A stretch of 64,000 nucleotides of DNA from the NCBI GenBank assembly GCA_010405405.1, contig MU004234.1, positions 354,993-418,992 of the forward strand, in the 5' to 3' direction. The notes beneath the pieces are model-generated. The model ran no database searches. It saw only the letters and a list, made by a program, of their open reading frames with translations, and was not told the origin of the DNA. This DNA comes from Microthyrium microscopicum. Taxonomy: Eukaryota; Ascomycota; Dothideomycetes; Microthyriales; Microthyriaceae. The position numbers were made by a program, and so were the translations under genes. Shown piece after piece: positions 9,927 to 21,483 of the stretch (the first letter of the stretch is position 1; every line of letters begins with the position of its first letter).

Positions 9927-10663
9927 TCACAAGGAGCGATAAGAAGCTTTCACCAATAATTGGTGCAGGGGACTTTTCGATTGTATCTAACAACCTTGAT
10001 TCAGCACTACGGGATAATGCCAGAAGCAAGTAGAAGAACAAATGAATCTGAACAAAACCTCATCATGCTACCTCGTGCTGCCTAACCTCTGCTCAAGAAT
10101 AATCTTGAAACTATATACGCGGTGTCCTCACTCAAATGATAACACTTTCCAACAGGTGAACACCCTCAGTTTAGAGCATTTCAAGTCACTGATCAGTTGT
10201 GAAATGGAAATGCCATATAACCATCAATTCAGTCGCCAAAATGGACATCGTACATGAGTCATGACTGCATACTTTGTTTTAACTACATGCGAATTCGATA
10301 TCATCTGCTGTGACTGTAATGTCAAACTCACGAGAATGGACTTTGAACTCCATATATTTACAGTGCAGTCCACTTTGTCTGCTTTGCATTCTCCTTCCTA
10401 GATCTTTTTCTTATCCATTACATTTTCTGGCTCAAGACTGATGCCCCTTTCCATTGCTGTGGAGGTTAATTTCCAATTCCTGTTGCCTTGAGTCTTGTTT
10501 ATTCCCGCCCTGGGAGACCGAACACCGAAGCCTGAAAAGGTCACAATACTGAGGCATATAAATGGTCAACTCGCTGTCTGAAATACTTGAGCCTATCTTT
10601 CACTATTTTGCTTGACATAATTTTCCCTCTACATTTGTTCCAGGATACAACATCATCTCAAGT
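9927..10663. other. Upstream region of the FAD monooxygenase gene
   Basis: No supported gene. The last 120 bases before the ATG at 10664 are pyrimidine-rich and include 'tgacataa' followed by 'ttccag', so a small 5' UTR intron ending near 10644 is possible but not demonstrable here. Confidence 0.35.
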
Positions 10664-11893
10664 ATGGCCAGTTCGAACCGAATCCTCATAATCGGTGGTG
10701 GAATAGGAGGTCTGGGATTAGCTCAAGGGCTTCTCAAAACCAACATTCCATTCCGCGTCTTTGAGCGGGAGTCGGCACTAAACTTTCGACCTCAAGGCTA
10801 TCGAGTTCGGATCGGACCTGATGGACAAGAGGCTCTTCAATCCCTCCTAGCACCTGCTCTCTACGCCCGGCTAGTCAATAGTCTTCCACCGAATGCACCA
10901 GGCTTTGCTCCAGCCGCTCATCTGGACGCGCTGACGGGTGAAGCTCAAGCAAAACCTGGTAGTGGACCACCTCCGTCTGGTCTACCTGGAGCTCAGAACA
11001 CTGAACAATTGAACGCGGACCGTGGTGTACTGCGTCAAGTTTTGATGCAAGGACTGGAAAATCATGTCGAATTTGGTAAGGACTTCAAAGACTATGCAAT
11101 TACACCAAGAGGAGTGATAGCACGCTTCAGTGATGGAAGCGAGGAAGAAGGTGCTTTACTTGTGGCAGCGGATGGCATAAGATCGCGGATACGAAAACAG
11201 TTTCTACCGTCATTCAGCCTCATGGACACAGAAACACGAATTATCTACGGCAAAACAAGTTTGACTTTGGACCTGGAAAATACATTGAACGCTAGCGCTT
11301 TGAACGGACTGGTATTAGTGAAAGATGCATCTCAAGAACATGCGCTAGCTTTATTACTCGAGACAATGCGTTTCAAGGACAATGAATATCGGAAGGATGC
11401 CCCAGAGGACTACATTTACTGGGCTCTCATGGCGAGAAAAGAGCGTTTCCTAGCAAGCACCACAGAGGAGGAGATACTCAAGCTATCGTCCGACCAGGCT
11501 GCCGAATTAGCTCGAACGATTACTGCGACATGGGACGAATCTTTTCGGCCGCTTTTCTCGGCTCAAAGTATTGCTCACACATCGATTTTGCGCGTTCTGT
11601 CGATAAAGCCGGAAATAGCAGTCTGGAACTCTTCGCCTTACGTCACATTGATTGGAGATGCTATTCATCCAATGTCACCAACAGCAGCAGCTGGCGCAAC
11701 GACCGCACTCCGTGATGCTGCAGCTCTAGTGAGATGTCTAAGCGAGCATGACATCAATGTAGAGGCGGCCGGTGAGTATGAGCAGCAGATGAGGAAGTAC
11801 GCTGGAGAAACGGTGGCGAAGAGCGGATGGGGAGGAAAACTGCTTTACGGTCAATGGTCCTTCGATGACATGGAAGAGGTGGAAGAAGATTGA
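10664..11893 (+). CDS. FAD-dependent monooxygenase (aromatic hydroxylase type)
   Basis: Complete single-exon gene of 409 residues. Expected group A flavoprotein motifs occur in order: a Rossmann GGGIGGLG at residues 11-18 with an acidic strand end (VFERE, about 33-37), the DG motif region 'VAADGIRSR' near 166, and the GD motif region 'LIGDAIHPMSP' near 328-338 followed by 'ALRDAAALVRCL'. These bind FAD and gate NAD(P)H. Enzymes of this type hydroxylate or epoxidise aromatic or polyketide-like substrates with O2. Length is normal and no key residue is missing. No tailoring or backbone biosynthetic enzymes sit next to it, so it looks like a solitary oxidoreductase rather than part of a cluster. 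Substrate unknown. Confidence 0.88.
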   Translation: MASSNRILIIGGGIGGLGLAQGLLKTNIPFRVFERESALNFRPQGYRVRIGPDGQEALQSLLAPALYARLVNSLPPNAPGFAPAAHLDALTGEAQAKPGSGPPPSGLPGAQNTEQLNADRGVLRQVLMQGLENHVEFGKDFKDYAITPRGVIARFSDGSEEEGALLVAADGIRSRIRKQFLPSFSLMDTETRIIYGKTSLTLDLENTLNASALNGLVLVKDASQEHALALLLETMRFKDNEYRKDAPEDYIYWALMARKERFLASTTEEEILKLSSDQAAELARTITATWDESFRPLFSAQSIAHTSILRVLSIKPEIAVWNSSPYVTLIGDAIHPMSPTAAAGATTALRDAAALVRCLSEHDINVEAAGEYEQQMRKYAGETVAKSGWGGKLLYGQWSFDDMEEVEED

Positions 11894-12161
11894 GACGAGA
11901 TATGATATGTGCTCTGATATGTGGCCTATAAGATACCCTCTCCGCTTTTGTTTATATAGATATCAAATCCACTCTTGTACGTCCATGTATATCTTGATAT
12001 ATCCTGCGATACCATTAAAGCAACGCAGAATACTTTTCGACGACCTTCCCTGCTTACGACCTTCCATATCGACCATCTCTGGCGATCGTCTGATCTCCAA
12101 CCCAAATCAAGTTCATTGGCGCGAGTACTGACAGAGTCCCATGCCTCTGCTGCGCTGACGA

Positions 12162-13428
12162 CTATGCCGTAGAATCTTTCCTGGGCTCCACAGTCCTGTC
12201 CTCAGCAGTATTGTCCGTCTCCTCAATATGGTCTTCACCTTTTTTGACAGCCACAGTATCTTTAGCCATTCTCTCGTACGTTACTATCCACCTTCCAATG
12301 ATTCGGACCTCAAGCCAGTTGTCCCTACCAAAGCAGCTCCGGAATACACGAGGCTCATGATGCTGCCTCGTAAACGTCTTTGAAACAGCAAATTGGTTCC
12401 ACGGCTCCTCATTCGCCGCCCAGTAATCAAACGAGAGATCTTCTGGAAAGGGGCATTTTTCTTTATCCAAGTCGTCCAAGTTTCTAACAATCGCAAACTG
12501 AAGCTTATCAATACGGCTGCCTTCCAAATTGCCAGCAAAGAAGCGTGCACAATCTTGATAAGTCTCAGACCGCAGTTTGAAGCGTTGAGTTTCAGTAAAA
12601 CGGTCGATTTGCACGTCGAACGGTATGATGAGCTGCACGCAGCGCACAAACGGCAGTCTACTCAACATCAATTGTCCTACGGGTAGCGTATTTTTATCTA
12701 CAGCTTGTTAGCACAAAATCTTGCTTGAAGGCTAAGCTAATGCGTCTGAGAAAACCCAATTCTCTTTTCGTGGTGAAACCGCGAAACACCCATCGCATTC
12801 GGTGGAAACCACAACACGCGATCAAAGACGCATGCTATGGTGGCCATCGATTGTGATAGAGAAAGCGTGTGTATGTGGGCTTATCGGATGTCATCCGACG
12901 ATGTTCGATTTCACGTTGGAAATCCTTACTTCTGGTCCAGGTGATATCTGTGATCGAAGGTACTTCTCCGTTGCAGGTGTCTCCTTGGTAGCTCCAGCTC
13001 ATGGCTTCGAAAGCAAGTGCGTCGAAAGTTACTGTGCGAATCATATTGCAGAGCTTGGCTGGTAAGGCCCGAACGATATCCCCGATCAGGCGGTTATCTG
13101 AACCAACCAACTGAAAAGTGTATGTGGAGTATAGTCGACGGAGAACTGCTACTGATTCCGCTTGAACTTGCTTGCTGACGCCTTGGACCGGGTGTTTTAT
13201 AGAGCAATTTGTGGGTGTCAGACGCAGACTGCTGGCGATATCTTCAATAACTCGGAAAGGCCGGCCCATCCATTCAATTTTGATGTGTGTGGATGGAGGG
13301 AAATCTGGCTTGAGAGTTTCGCACAGTATCATATCTCTCAGCTCCTGCGGGAGACGCAGAAATGGATCAAAAGTACGGGCGCCGTCGTTGTTAAACATGA
13401 CTTTTTTTACGTCTCTGATTCTGGCCAT
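12162..13428 (-). CDS. F-box-like protein D (two exons)
   Basis: Exon 1 is 13428-12930 and exon 2 is 12697-12162, giving 344 residues. The proposed start 'MARIRDVKKVMF' precedes the F-box-like helix 'FDPFLRLPQELRDMIL' and 'GVSKQVQAESVAVLRRLY'. The 232-bp intron uses GTAAGG and a TAG acceptor behind a GCTAAC branch site. It keeps frame and lets exon 2 open with 'KNTLPVGQLMLSRLPFVRCV', a natural continuation for this family. The intron is long for this locus, so an alternative donor nearer the acceptor is possible. The protein is more distant from copies A-C and has no LPGG lead-in. Function unknown; adaptor role is inference. Confidence 0.55.
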
Positions 13429-14016
13429 ATCTATTTCTTGAATGGTGCGCTGAAGCCTTTGTGAACGAGTTTGAAAGCATGAGAAAGCTTTGTATAAGAT
13501 TGGAGGAAGTTCCCCACCAAGTACGGTAAAACTTAAGGTGGTTGCCAAGTTGCTGCTTCTTAATGGTACAGCCTTGCCTATTATAGGAAAGAATTGATGG
13601 GAGGCTAACGGATAATAGTTGTGCTTAGAATACCAAACCATGTTTTCCAACCCAACTCCCACGCATCTGGAACCAAGATTTTGCTCTCATCATCCAAATA
13701 CGTACAAACAATGCAGGATTAGAGTCTCGTAAGCAGAGAACTATGTCGATGCCAACTAAGTTCTTGAGCTACGATCTGAAGAGAGTGAGATCGTTAGAAT
13801 TCTCTGACGTTTGTTGAGTATTGGAGTCTGCAACATTCACTTCATAGTTGTCTCGACACTCAAATTGCGAAAGAGTATTCTTACAGTTGTATCAAGCAAT
13901 CCAAAATCATACCAATTTCACGTTTGAGAATCGTTGAATGCCCGCTGTCACAATCAGATACACCGCGAGACACATATAAACCGGAACAGTGGCCAGATAT
14001 GTGGCGCCTTTGCGCT
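13429..14016. other. Intergenic spacer without a supported gene
   Basis: 5' flank of F-box-like gene D and 3' flank of the membrane-protein gene. No repeat, RNA gene or convincing frame seen. Confidence 0.45.
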
Positions 14017-16460
14017 TCATTCAGCTCTGACGAGATTCCGCCTTCGTAGTTCGCCACCATGCTCGTTTAACTGACAGGTTACCTCTTTATCAGTCTTCAT
14101 ATCAGTTCCTTCTAGCATCCTTGCTACCTCCGTATTATTGGAGACTTGAGCGACTGCTTGCCACGCATTACCCAAATAACTCTTCTTAGTGTTTCTGACA
14201 AATTCAACAGCTACGAACATACATATGAGCACGTGTGCACATATGATGCAGAAAACAGCTACAAGACCTCGCTGATTTAAAGGCATTAGTGCAGATTCAC
14301 TATACGTCAGTGAAGCCGATGTAGGATAATTCGTAAACTGGAGAGGATCATAGTATGCCATGCCCAGGAGAACTGTAAGAACCGCTTGTAACGCTTTTGC
14401 TGGAGAATCGGTGTCATTAAGGGTATCGTTAAAGATGCCAAGGACCGCGTCATTGGGATCAGCAACAGTGTAACTTCTGCCCGACGAGAAAGCAATGGCT
14501 GGAGTCCAGTAATTATCCCCAAGAGTGGCCGGCCATCGCATATTGGGGTTGAGCTCGGGAATTTCATCCACGCCTTTGAGACTGGATAAGTTGAACGATT
14601 GGAAGAATTCGCGACGTTGGGCAAGGTCTTTGAGAAGCGCTTTGCCTTCTAGTTGCAAGATTCCTCTGGTGTCGAGGTCAAGTGGTTGTTTGGTCACACC
14701 GAGTTGCCTCCTGATGTTCCCTGTGTAAAGCGAACCATTGGACATGGGGGTAACGCCTGGCTCGAGTCTAGACTTTGGGCTGGACATGCTGATGTTGAAA
14801 TCTTGGATGGTGTACATATCAGCTGGTCTGTTACAATAATCAGCATGGCCGTCAATCGAGTAGACGTAGCGCGTACTTACGGAGGAAGGGCATCAAAGCA
14901 CAGCGATGTTCTAAAAACACGCTGTATGCAATGGCTGGAACAGTTGTTCTTGGTAAGATCTTCCCAACATGTGGAACAGTCAAAGTTCTTGGTCACATTA
15001 CGGATGGTGACAGCACTCCATGGTCCTGTTGAGGGTTCCCATTTGATGACCGCTCCTGGGCTTCGTGGCGGCTCTATAATGAGATGCATGTTGCCGGTAT
15101 TCACAGGAAAGGCGTCACCTTGCTTCACGAGTGGTAAAGTAGTGGCCGTTTCGTTGTAGAATGGATCCAGTGCAGAGACGAGGCCATCAATCATCCAAAT
15201 GCTACTACCGTTTTGCAACGGCAGGACGTCTGTGGTGTAACCTTTCAGCACACAGAGTGTCTTGGACCACTTTGGGGACGAGGCTATATTGCAAGTAAAA
15301 TTGGTAGGCCGAACAGAGTAGGAAGATGTAAAGGAGGTGCCGAGTTCCAGAAATTCATCGGTAACATTGCCACGCACTGGCTTGACAGACTTTTGCTTTC
15401 CAGGGATTGAGTCAGAATACATCAACTGTCCAGATAATGAACTCGCATTGAAACTTAGTGTCGTGAAGTTAGGCTGTACGCAGACTACTCGAGTATCAAA
15501 TACGGCGGCAGCACCCGTATATTCGAGTATGTTTTGCCGTTCTGTAACATCACTCAAGGGCAGAAACGATCGAAGCGATACACCTGTGTCGTCAACAGCA
15601 TCACTAGAGTTTCCAGGTTCGCTATACTCGGCGAAGGTAGCAAATTGCTTGGGATAATGGCTCCAGTAGTTAGGTGGTAAAGGATTATCTTCTATGATAT
15701 CGTCGATATCCATGCCGGCAACTGTCATGCTTGACGACGCCAACCCAACTTGTTGTGAACTAGAAAAGCCAGTTACAGAACCCTGACTGAAGTCCGAAAG
15801 CAATAGAGTAGAGCTGAATTGTGACGCGATAGTAGTGGTGAGCAGTAAAATCAACAGTAGCCGAAGACGACGGCTGAGAAATGCTTTGTCAGTAAATGTT
15901 GAAATCCAGAGGGTGTCCGGCCCAGTATTAGCATAACGAGCGATAGAAACTTGCGGAAAGATATGAAGTGGGACGCCGCGTCGTTCGATAGCAATAGCTG
16001 CTATCATGGAGGTTGCTAGAGTTGCTAGACTTGATATGGCCAACCTAATGAGTATGGCAGACAACGTGACAGCCTGTTTAGACCAGCCTTTAATCATTAT
16101 TCGACGCCAGTTGGAGTTTGATCTGCCCCCGTACCTTCGCAACTCTGTTAGTGAAAACGTTAATGGATTCGTAGCGTCTTACCATATCCAGGATAGGAAG
16201 CCCAGCGCAAAGATGAGGACAATAGCGGAGAGTACCACTACGATGAGAGACCAGACACCGATACGTTTGATTAATGGCGCCTCTCTACGGTGCCCCTGTG
16301 GCTCGTTCTTTGCTTTCTGGCTAATAACCGGCTCCTCAACTTCTAAATTCCTCGCGTCCATTAGCAGTCTAGTTTGCGTAGAGCCAGCTTCATCGTCCGT
16401 GGTAGCTTCCATCGATGGATGATTCGATTCCATTTCGTAGTCGAGATGTTGAGTGTTCAT
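14017..16460 (-). CDS. Uncharacterised fungal multi-pass membrane protein (three exons)
   Basis: Exons 16460-16183, 16134-14881 and 14827-14017 give 2343 nt and 780 residues. Intron 1 (48 bp) runs from GTAAGA to a GCGAAG acceptor behind CACTAAC. This is the only acceptor that keeps frame and it restores 'WIWYGGRSNSNWRR'. Intron 2 (53 bp) runs from GTAAGT to AACAG. Membrane segments visible: 'WSLIVVVLSAIVLIFALGF' early, 'TLSAILIRLAISSLATLATS', 'LLLILLLTTTIASQF', then a long probably extracellular region with many NxS/T sites and paired Cys, and a last helix 'GLVAVFCIICAHVLICMFV' before a short cytosolic tail. This layout recurs in ascomycete proteins of unknown role. I do not assign a function. 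Confidence 0.8.
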
Positions 16461-17310
16461 GTTTTAGTCGATGAGCTGATTTGAAATGAGTAGGCCCACA
16501 TGACCTCGCTGAAATATCTAAGATCTTGCAGGCCTCCTCATTGTTGAGTTTTATCGCACAGAATAAACGTTGGGGAGGCTGTGTTGTTTCGAACGTATTC
16601 GCAGGATGGGCTGAGCCACGTTCTATTGATGAACAAGCTCTGGGGCTGCATAGCATAAGGGACTGCATGGGACGATACGAGTTATTCTTTGCCAGTGAAA
16701 GTGTAGATGACTTTCAACAATAGAAATGGAAAACCGAAGAACTAGGCTGAGCTGCGATCACTCCTCACAATCAGCACATACAACCAGTCGAACGTTCCGG
16801 CAGAACAATGGCGCAATTCCATCGAGTGTGCTCTTTGCCATCGTAGCATGCCATGAATAAATGCTGCTTGAGTTCCCAGCGCATTCGATGGGGGTAGGTG
16901 ATTTGCAAATTAGATACATTATTGGGCAGCTAATGACAAAGCAGTACAAAAGTCTGCGACAGGTTAGTAATTTGTTGAAGCACACTCCTCTCGGTGAGCG
17001 AACAAAGTTCAAGGATCTGCGAACCGGTCAGCCTGATGAACAAATAAAGCCTGTAAGCACAAAATTCGGAAAATCTTGACTACATTGTAACACTGCGATC
17101 GATGCGATCCTGATACAATTTTTAGCAAACATGGTAACAGAGACATATATAGCCACCCCTTTCCGCGGCAAGAGAAACCTCTACCAAGCGTTATCGAAAT
17201 CAGCAAAAACAAAACAGCAACAATCATGACGCCCAGGATATTCTCCTAGTCCCTATGAATACCCACCCACAACGCCATAATACAATGTATTGTCAAAAAG
17301 GCATCGCGTC
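16461..17310. other. Intergenic spacer without a supported gene
   Basis: Upstream of the membrane-protein gene and downstream of the homeodomain gene. Several short overlapping frames on both strands, none with a domain. Nothing else recognised. Confidence 0.45.
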
Positions 17311-19071
17311 TCATGCCCAGTTTCCTTGGCTTAACGATAATAAGCTCTGCACACAGTCCAGATCATCACCGCTAGACGTGCTGGTACGCGTTTCGCCCAT
17401 GAATGCAGAGACTTCTTCGTCAACGTGGATTTCGGGTGGTGTGTTGTTCTTGTTGCGGCTGCCCTTTCCAGTACGTTCGCGGGCCATCATATTTCCCAAG
17501 CTGGATGATGTGCTCATGACAGTCGTATTTTCGCCCAGAATCTTCTTCTTGCCACCCTGAGCAGGTGGTCGATTGCCTGCACGGTACGTACTGGGTTCCC
17601 AGTTTTCCTTATCTGATTCGGGATTGAGGTGGTCAAAGTCTTCCTCAGTGGTGGCGCCGGGCTTCTTACCAGGTTTGTTACCAGGTTTAGTGGGTCGAGT
17701 TTGCGATTTAGAAGAGACAAAGCCGTGATGGGTGGAAGCACGGCGGAGGGGTTGACGTGGTTTGGCAAGACCTTTGAACTGACTTTGGGAATTGATGGGT
17801 GAGTTGAGTTTGTTTGCGTTTTGGCGAAGGACTCGGTCGCGATCTCGCTCGGCTTTGAGCAGACTGATGGCTTCGGTGGCGGATCCACTTCTTTCTAATT
17901 CTGCTCGCTTCTTCAACGAGTTCTGAGCCTCTACATCACACAAATTTTCCCATCGGCGAGAGTCACGAGAGCTTCCTGGTGGCAAGGTTCGTGGTTGTTT
18001 GCGGGCGGGTTCCTGTACTTGTGGTGGTCGTGATCCTAGTCCAGCGACACTATAGCTACGACGAAGACTTCCTGTCTTTGCTTTTTCGGGAGAAGGTGAC
18101 TTGATTGATCGGTCGATGATTTTAGCCTGGCCATCATCGGTTGTTGATAGTCGAAGGTCATGGTTCGATGGGAAGGGATTTGATGTGGTAACGGATGTAG
18201 TTGATGATAAAGTGCGTTCCAAGGACAGTGTTGACTGGTATTCCTCTTCAGCCTTGAATGAGTTGATGCGTCGGTTTGCAATGTATCCCGATGTGGTCGA
18301 TTGCTGTGATAATTGAATGATGGATTCTTGAGAGTACGCCACTTCGGTGGGTTGAGTAAGAATAGTTTCGGGCACGGTGGCAGTTGATGATAATGGGGCT
18401 TTGCTAGTTTCTGATCCTGATTGAGTTTCCTCTTTGCCAGCAGTTGTTGATATCGATTTCTCGACAGATTCTGACTTTTCAGTAGACTCTATGGTGGTCT
18501 CCTCTTCCACTGGCTGTTCCGAATCCTTGGAGGCAGATAGTTGTGGTGACGATGGCATGTCAGAGCCATCACTTGGGTCAGAAGATGGTACAGTAATGCC
18601 CTCTTGCCTCATTTTCCGTCTCGAATTCTGTCGACGATTCTGGAACCAGATCTGAACCTCTTTATCACCCAATGACACGCGGCTAACAATATCTTTTCTC
18701 GCGGTCTTGTCAGGTCGTGGATTCTTGTCAAACTCTTCCTCCAATATTTTCTGATCTTCCGGACTGTATTAATCATTAGATACTATAGACGTATAATAAC
18801 AATTGTGGAACAATTCTTGAGACAAGATCCGCGTGAAAACCGACGCGTTACGCGTGAAAAACAAGCAAAAACCGACAATTGAGAAAATTACATACCTGGT
18901 TCGACGTCTCCGCTGGCGAGCGAGTGATTTATCGTCGACCTCGGGAGGTAGATTCTCAGTCATGGTGTTCACCGAGTGGACCAGAAAGGCGACTTTGCCT
19001 GGCGGCGTGGTGGACGGTCCATTGGCAGATGATGTATTTTCAGTCTCGGGAGAGACTGAAAACGAGGACAT
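17311..19071 (-). CDS. Homeodomain transcription factor (two exons)
   Basis: Exon 1 is 19071-18896, exon 2 is 18763-17311, with a 132-bp intron (GTATGT...ATACAG) that falls inside the homeodomain and keeps frame; product 542 residues. The homeodomain spans about 51-110: a basic arm 'RQRRRRTSPEDQKILEEEF', then 'RPDKTARKDIVSRVSLGDK', then recognition helix 'VQIWFQNRRQNSRRK' with the invariant W, F, N and R (98-103). It is of the typical 60-residue class, as in yeast Yox1/Yhp1, not TALE. The rest is low complexity, rich in Ser, Thr, Pro and Glu. Nuclear DNA binding is secure; targets are unknown. It is divergent from TFB3 with about 690 bp between starts. Confidence 0.88.
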
Positions 19072-19762
19072 TGATCAGTAGAGACAGAATTGAGAGTACC
19101 AGGAGTATGATAGGGAAGGGAGAAGGGTTAGAGATTGAAGGCGGGGAGCGGTGGGAGAAATGGGAGTAGAGCTTTAGGAGCTTGAAGAAGATGCAGATGC
19201 GGGCGCCGGAACAGGTATGCGTGGATGGCGTGTGGGCGCGTCGTGGTAGACGTGATGTTAGGTTCTGTGCGCGCGCAGCCTTGCAAAATCACCAATTATT
19301 CGCGCTGCGGGAATATGCAATTACGGGAGCGAAAAAATTGCGAAAAAAGACAAAGTCTTTGGGATTGTGATGATGGAGTCGATATTAGAATAGAATTAAA
19401 TTGAGACTAGAAACAAGATGTTTTCCATGTCGTTTCAAATGGAGACTCGAGATTGAGGTTCGGAAAACATGACGCCAGATAGCCGCGCGTCCACGTGACC
19501 AAGTCGGACTTAGCAAGCGCTCTGCCTTTATCGCCGTCCAGTTTTCTTACTTCCATTCAGAACCATCCTCTTCGCCGTTGATATCCTCTGCATACTTCTC
19601 CTTCACTGCCCTTCAAAATCCTTGATATCGCAGACAGCGCCGTGCTATCCAGCAATCCTTCTTTCACTGAAGCATCGTATCCTTCTCTTTCCATCTCATC
19701 CGCACACGCTACCAGCCATACCGCATCAGACCCCTTGCTCAAAACCTCAAAACCTCACCATA
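19072..19762. promoter_or_regulatory. Shared divergent promoter: homeodomain gene and TFB3
   Basis: Both genes start away from this 691-bp stretch. It holds GC-rich patches near 19200-19290 and an E-box at 19492-19497. The part next to TFB3 is strongly pyrimidine-rich on the plus strand, as is common before fungal start sites. No other element could be fixed by eye. Confidence 0.45.
19492..19497. promoter_or_regulatory. CACGTG E-box (Cbf1/bHLH-type site)
   Basis: The core is embedded in CCACGTGACC, so the reverse strand reads GGTCACGTGG and matches the RTCACGTG preference known for yeast Cbf1. It lies 266 bp before the TFB3 ATG and about 420 bp before the homeodomain start. Binding is inference. 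Confidence 0.35.
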
Positions 19763-21046
19763 ATGTCACGAACAGCCAGCGCCCCAGATGAAGCCAGTGA
19801 GCCCATCCTCTCCCTAGCCCACATCTCCCTCAACTCCCGTCCGCACTCCCTCCCTCCCGCACTCCCCTACTAACCCAGCACCCCAGTCCCCGACCCCATG
19901 GACGAAGAATGTCCAATCTGCCACTCAAAGCGCTACCTCCGCCGAGACATGACCTTCCTCCTCAACCCCACCTGCTACCACAAAATGTGCTCCTCATGCG
20001 TCGAACGCCTCTTCGCCTCCGGCCCCGCCCCCTGCCCCGTCGCCGGCTGTTCCAAAGTCCTGCGACGCGCGCGTTTCCGCATACCTACTTTCGCAGATCT
20101 CCGAATGGAGCGCGAAATCGATATACGGCGCGAAGTTGCTTCCGTATTCAACCGACGGGCCGACGATTTTGAGAGTTTGCGGGGGTATAATGACTATTTG
20201 AATGATGTGGAGGATATCACATATGTGTTGATTGAGGGGAAAGGTGGCAAGGAGGAGAAGGAGGCGCGGAAGAAGTTGGAGGGGTATAGGGTTGCTAATG
20301 AGGGGAGTATTAAGGAAAATCGCAAACTTGAAGAGGCGGAGAGGCAGCGGAGTGCGAAGTTGGCGTTGGCGGAGCGCGCGCGCATTAATCAGGCTGAACA
20401 TGCGGCGCTCGCGGCAGCGGAGGCTGAACGGAGGGAAAAAGAGTTGGCGCGGGCGGGCATAATTAATGCGCTGGCGGCGGGTGGGGACGCGATGGGGATT
20501 GTTAGGGAGGGGGCGAGGGCGTTGAATAGACGGCCTGGTGCGAGGGCGAATACGGTGGATGTTTTTAATGAGGATGCTATGGATACGGGATTCACGATTG
20601 CTGGGCTGCGCAAACCGGGCGTTAAAGCTGCTCCTGAAGCGCCTTATGATCCTTTCAGGGGTTATCCGGAGGACACTGGTTACGAAGGAATCATGGGATA
20701 CGCATTCATGGGCGACGCAGGAGCCCAAGGGTTCGCAGGAGCCCAGGGCCTCACGGGGAATATGGACTATGTCACAATGCCCGACACATCCAGAGACTCC
20801 GACGGACGAATAGATGGAAAAGTGCTATGGGACGACTGGCTCTGGAAGCTCAAGAAAGAGACAGCATTCTCAGTCGGCGGGTACAAAGTCGAAGAGTTTT
20901 ATAAGCGGGCGCTGGTGGAAGCTTTCAGTGGATTGGGCGTGTTTGTTGGTGAGGAGAAGGAGAAGAAGGATAGTAAGAGACGGAAGAAGACTGAGCCTGT
21001 GAAGACCGAGGAGCAGGGGAATGTTGCTGTCAAGGTTGAAGGATGA
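19763..21046 (+). CDS. TFB3: TFIIH CAK assembly subunit MAT1/Tfb3
   Basis: Exon 1 is 19763-19796 and exon 2 is 19887-21046. The 90-bp intron (GTGAGC, branch CTAAC, CCCCAG) keeps frame; the nearer CCCAG at 19878 does not. Product 397 residues. The N-terminal C3HC4 RING begins at about residue 20 with 'CPICHSKRYLRRDMTF', continues with 'CYHKMCSSCVERLF' and closes at 'CPVAGC'. The long Arg/Glu/Ala-rich coiled coil of MAT1 follows (about 110-200). The C-terminal segment 'KVEEFYKRALVEAFSGLG' fits the part that holds cyclin H/Cdk7 homologues (Ccl1/Kin28). The protein bridges the kinase module to core TFIIH in transcription initiation and repair. Normal length, single conserved copy expected. Confidence 0.92.
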
Positions 21047-21483
21047 ATTGAAGTGCTCGTTCATCGTCTATAGAATTGACTGCGGGCATTAAAGGCTTGG
21101 ATTGAATCGTGGGCGTGCTATATGATTCAATATAATGCAGAAAAGAAGATATAACATCACGATCATCATAGACGTCAGAGGCTGGAATCATTATTACGGC
21201 TTCATACTGATAACTATATCTTATTGAACCATTAGGTACTGCTCTAAGGTGGAGATGTGAATTTGATTGTATCTGACGCGACCAATATTATAAAACATTC
21301 AGCGACAAGCAGTACAAAAATGACTCCTTCTCACCCGCGCTGCGACTGCGCAGCAAGCATAGTCCCATTTCAGTTCCCAATGGTGAATAGGGTCAAGAGT
21401 CCACAACATTCAATCATAAAAAGTCAATGCCATCAATAAAAGCAATCCAACTCCGTAGCATGCATCGGGTGGTCCTTAGCACC
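21047..21483. other. Convergent 3' spacer between TFB3 and the unknown membrane protein gene
   Basis: No gene supported. AT-richer than the flanks, with several AATAAA-like words on either strand, as expected of two 3' ends facing each other. Confidence 0.4.

Noticed and set aside
10664-16460. A secondary-metabolite gene cluster around the FAD monooxygenase
   Set aside because: No PKS, NRPS, terpene synthase, methyltransferase, pathway regulator or transporter lies beside it.
19994-20728. 244-residue frame on the minus strand opposite TFB3
   Set aside because: It is the antisense shadow of a well-supported RING/coiled-coil gene, Arg/Pro-rich as such shadows are, and has no domain.
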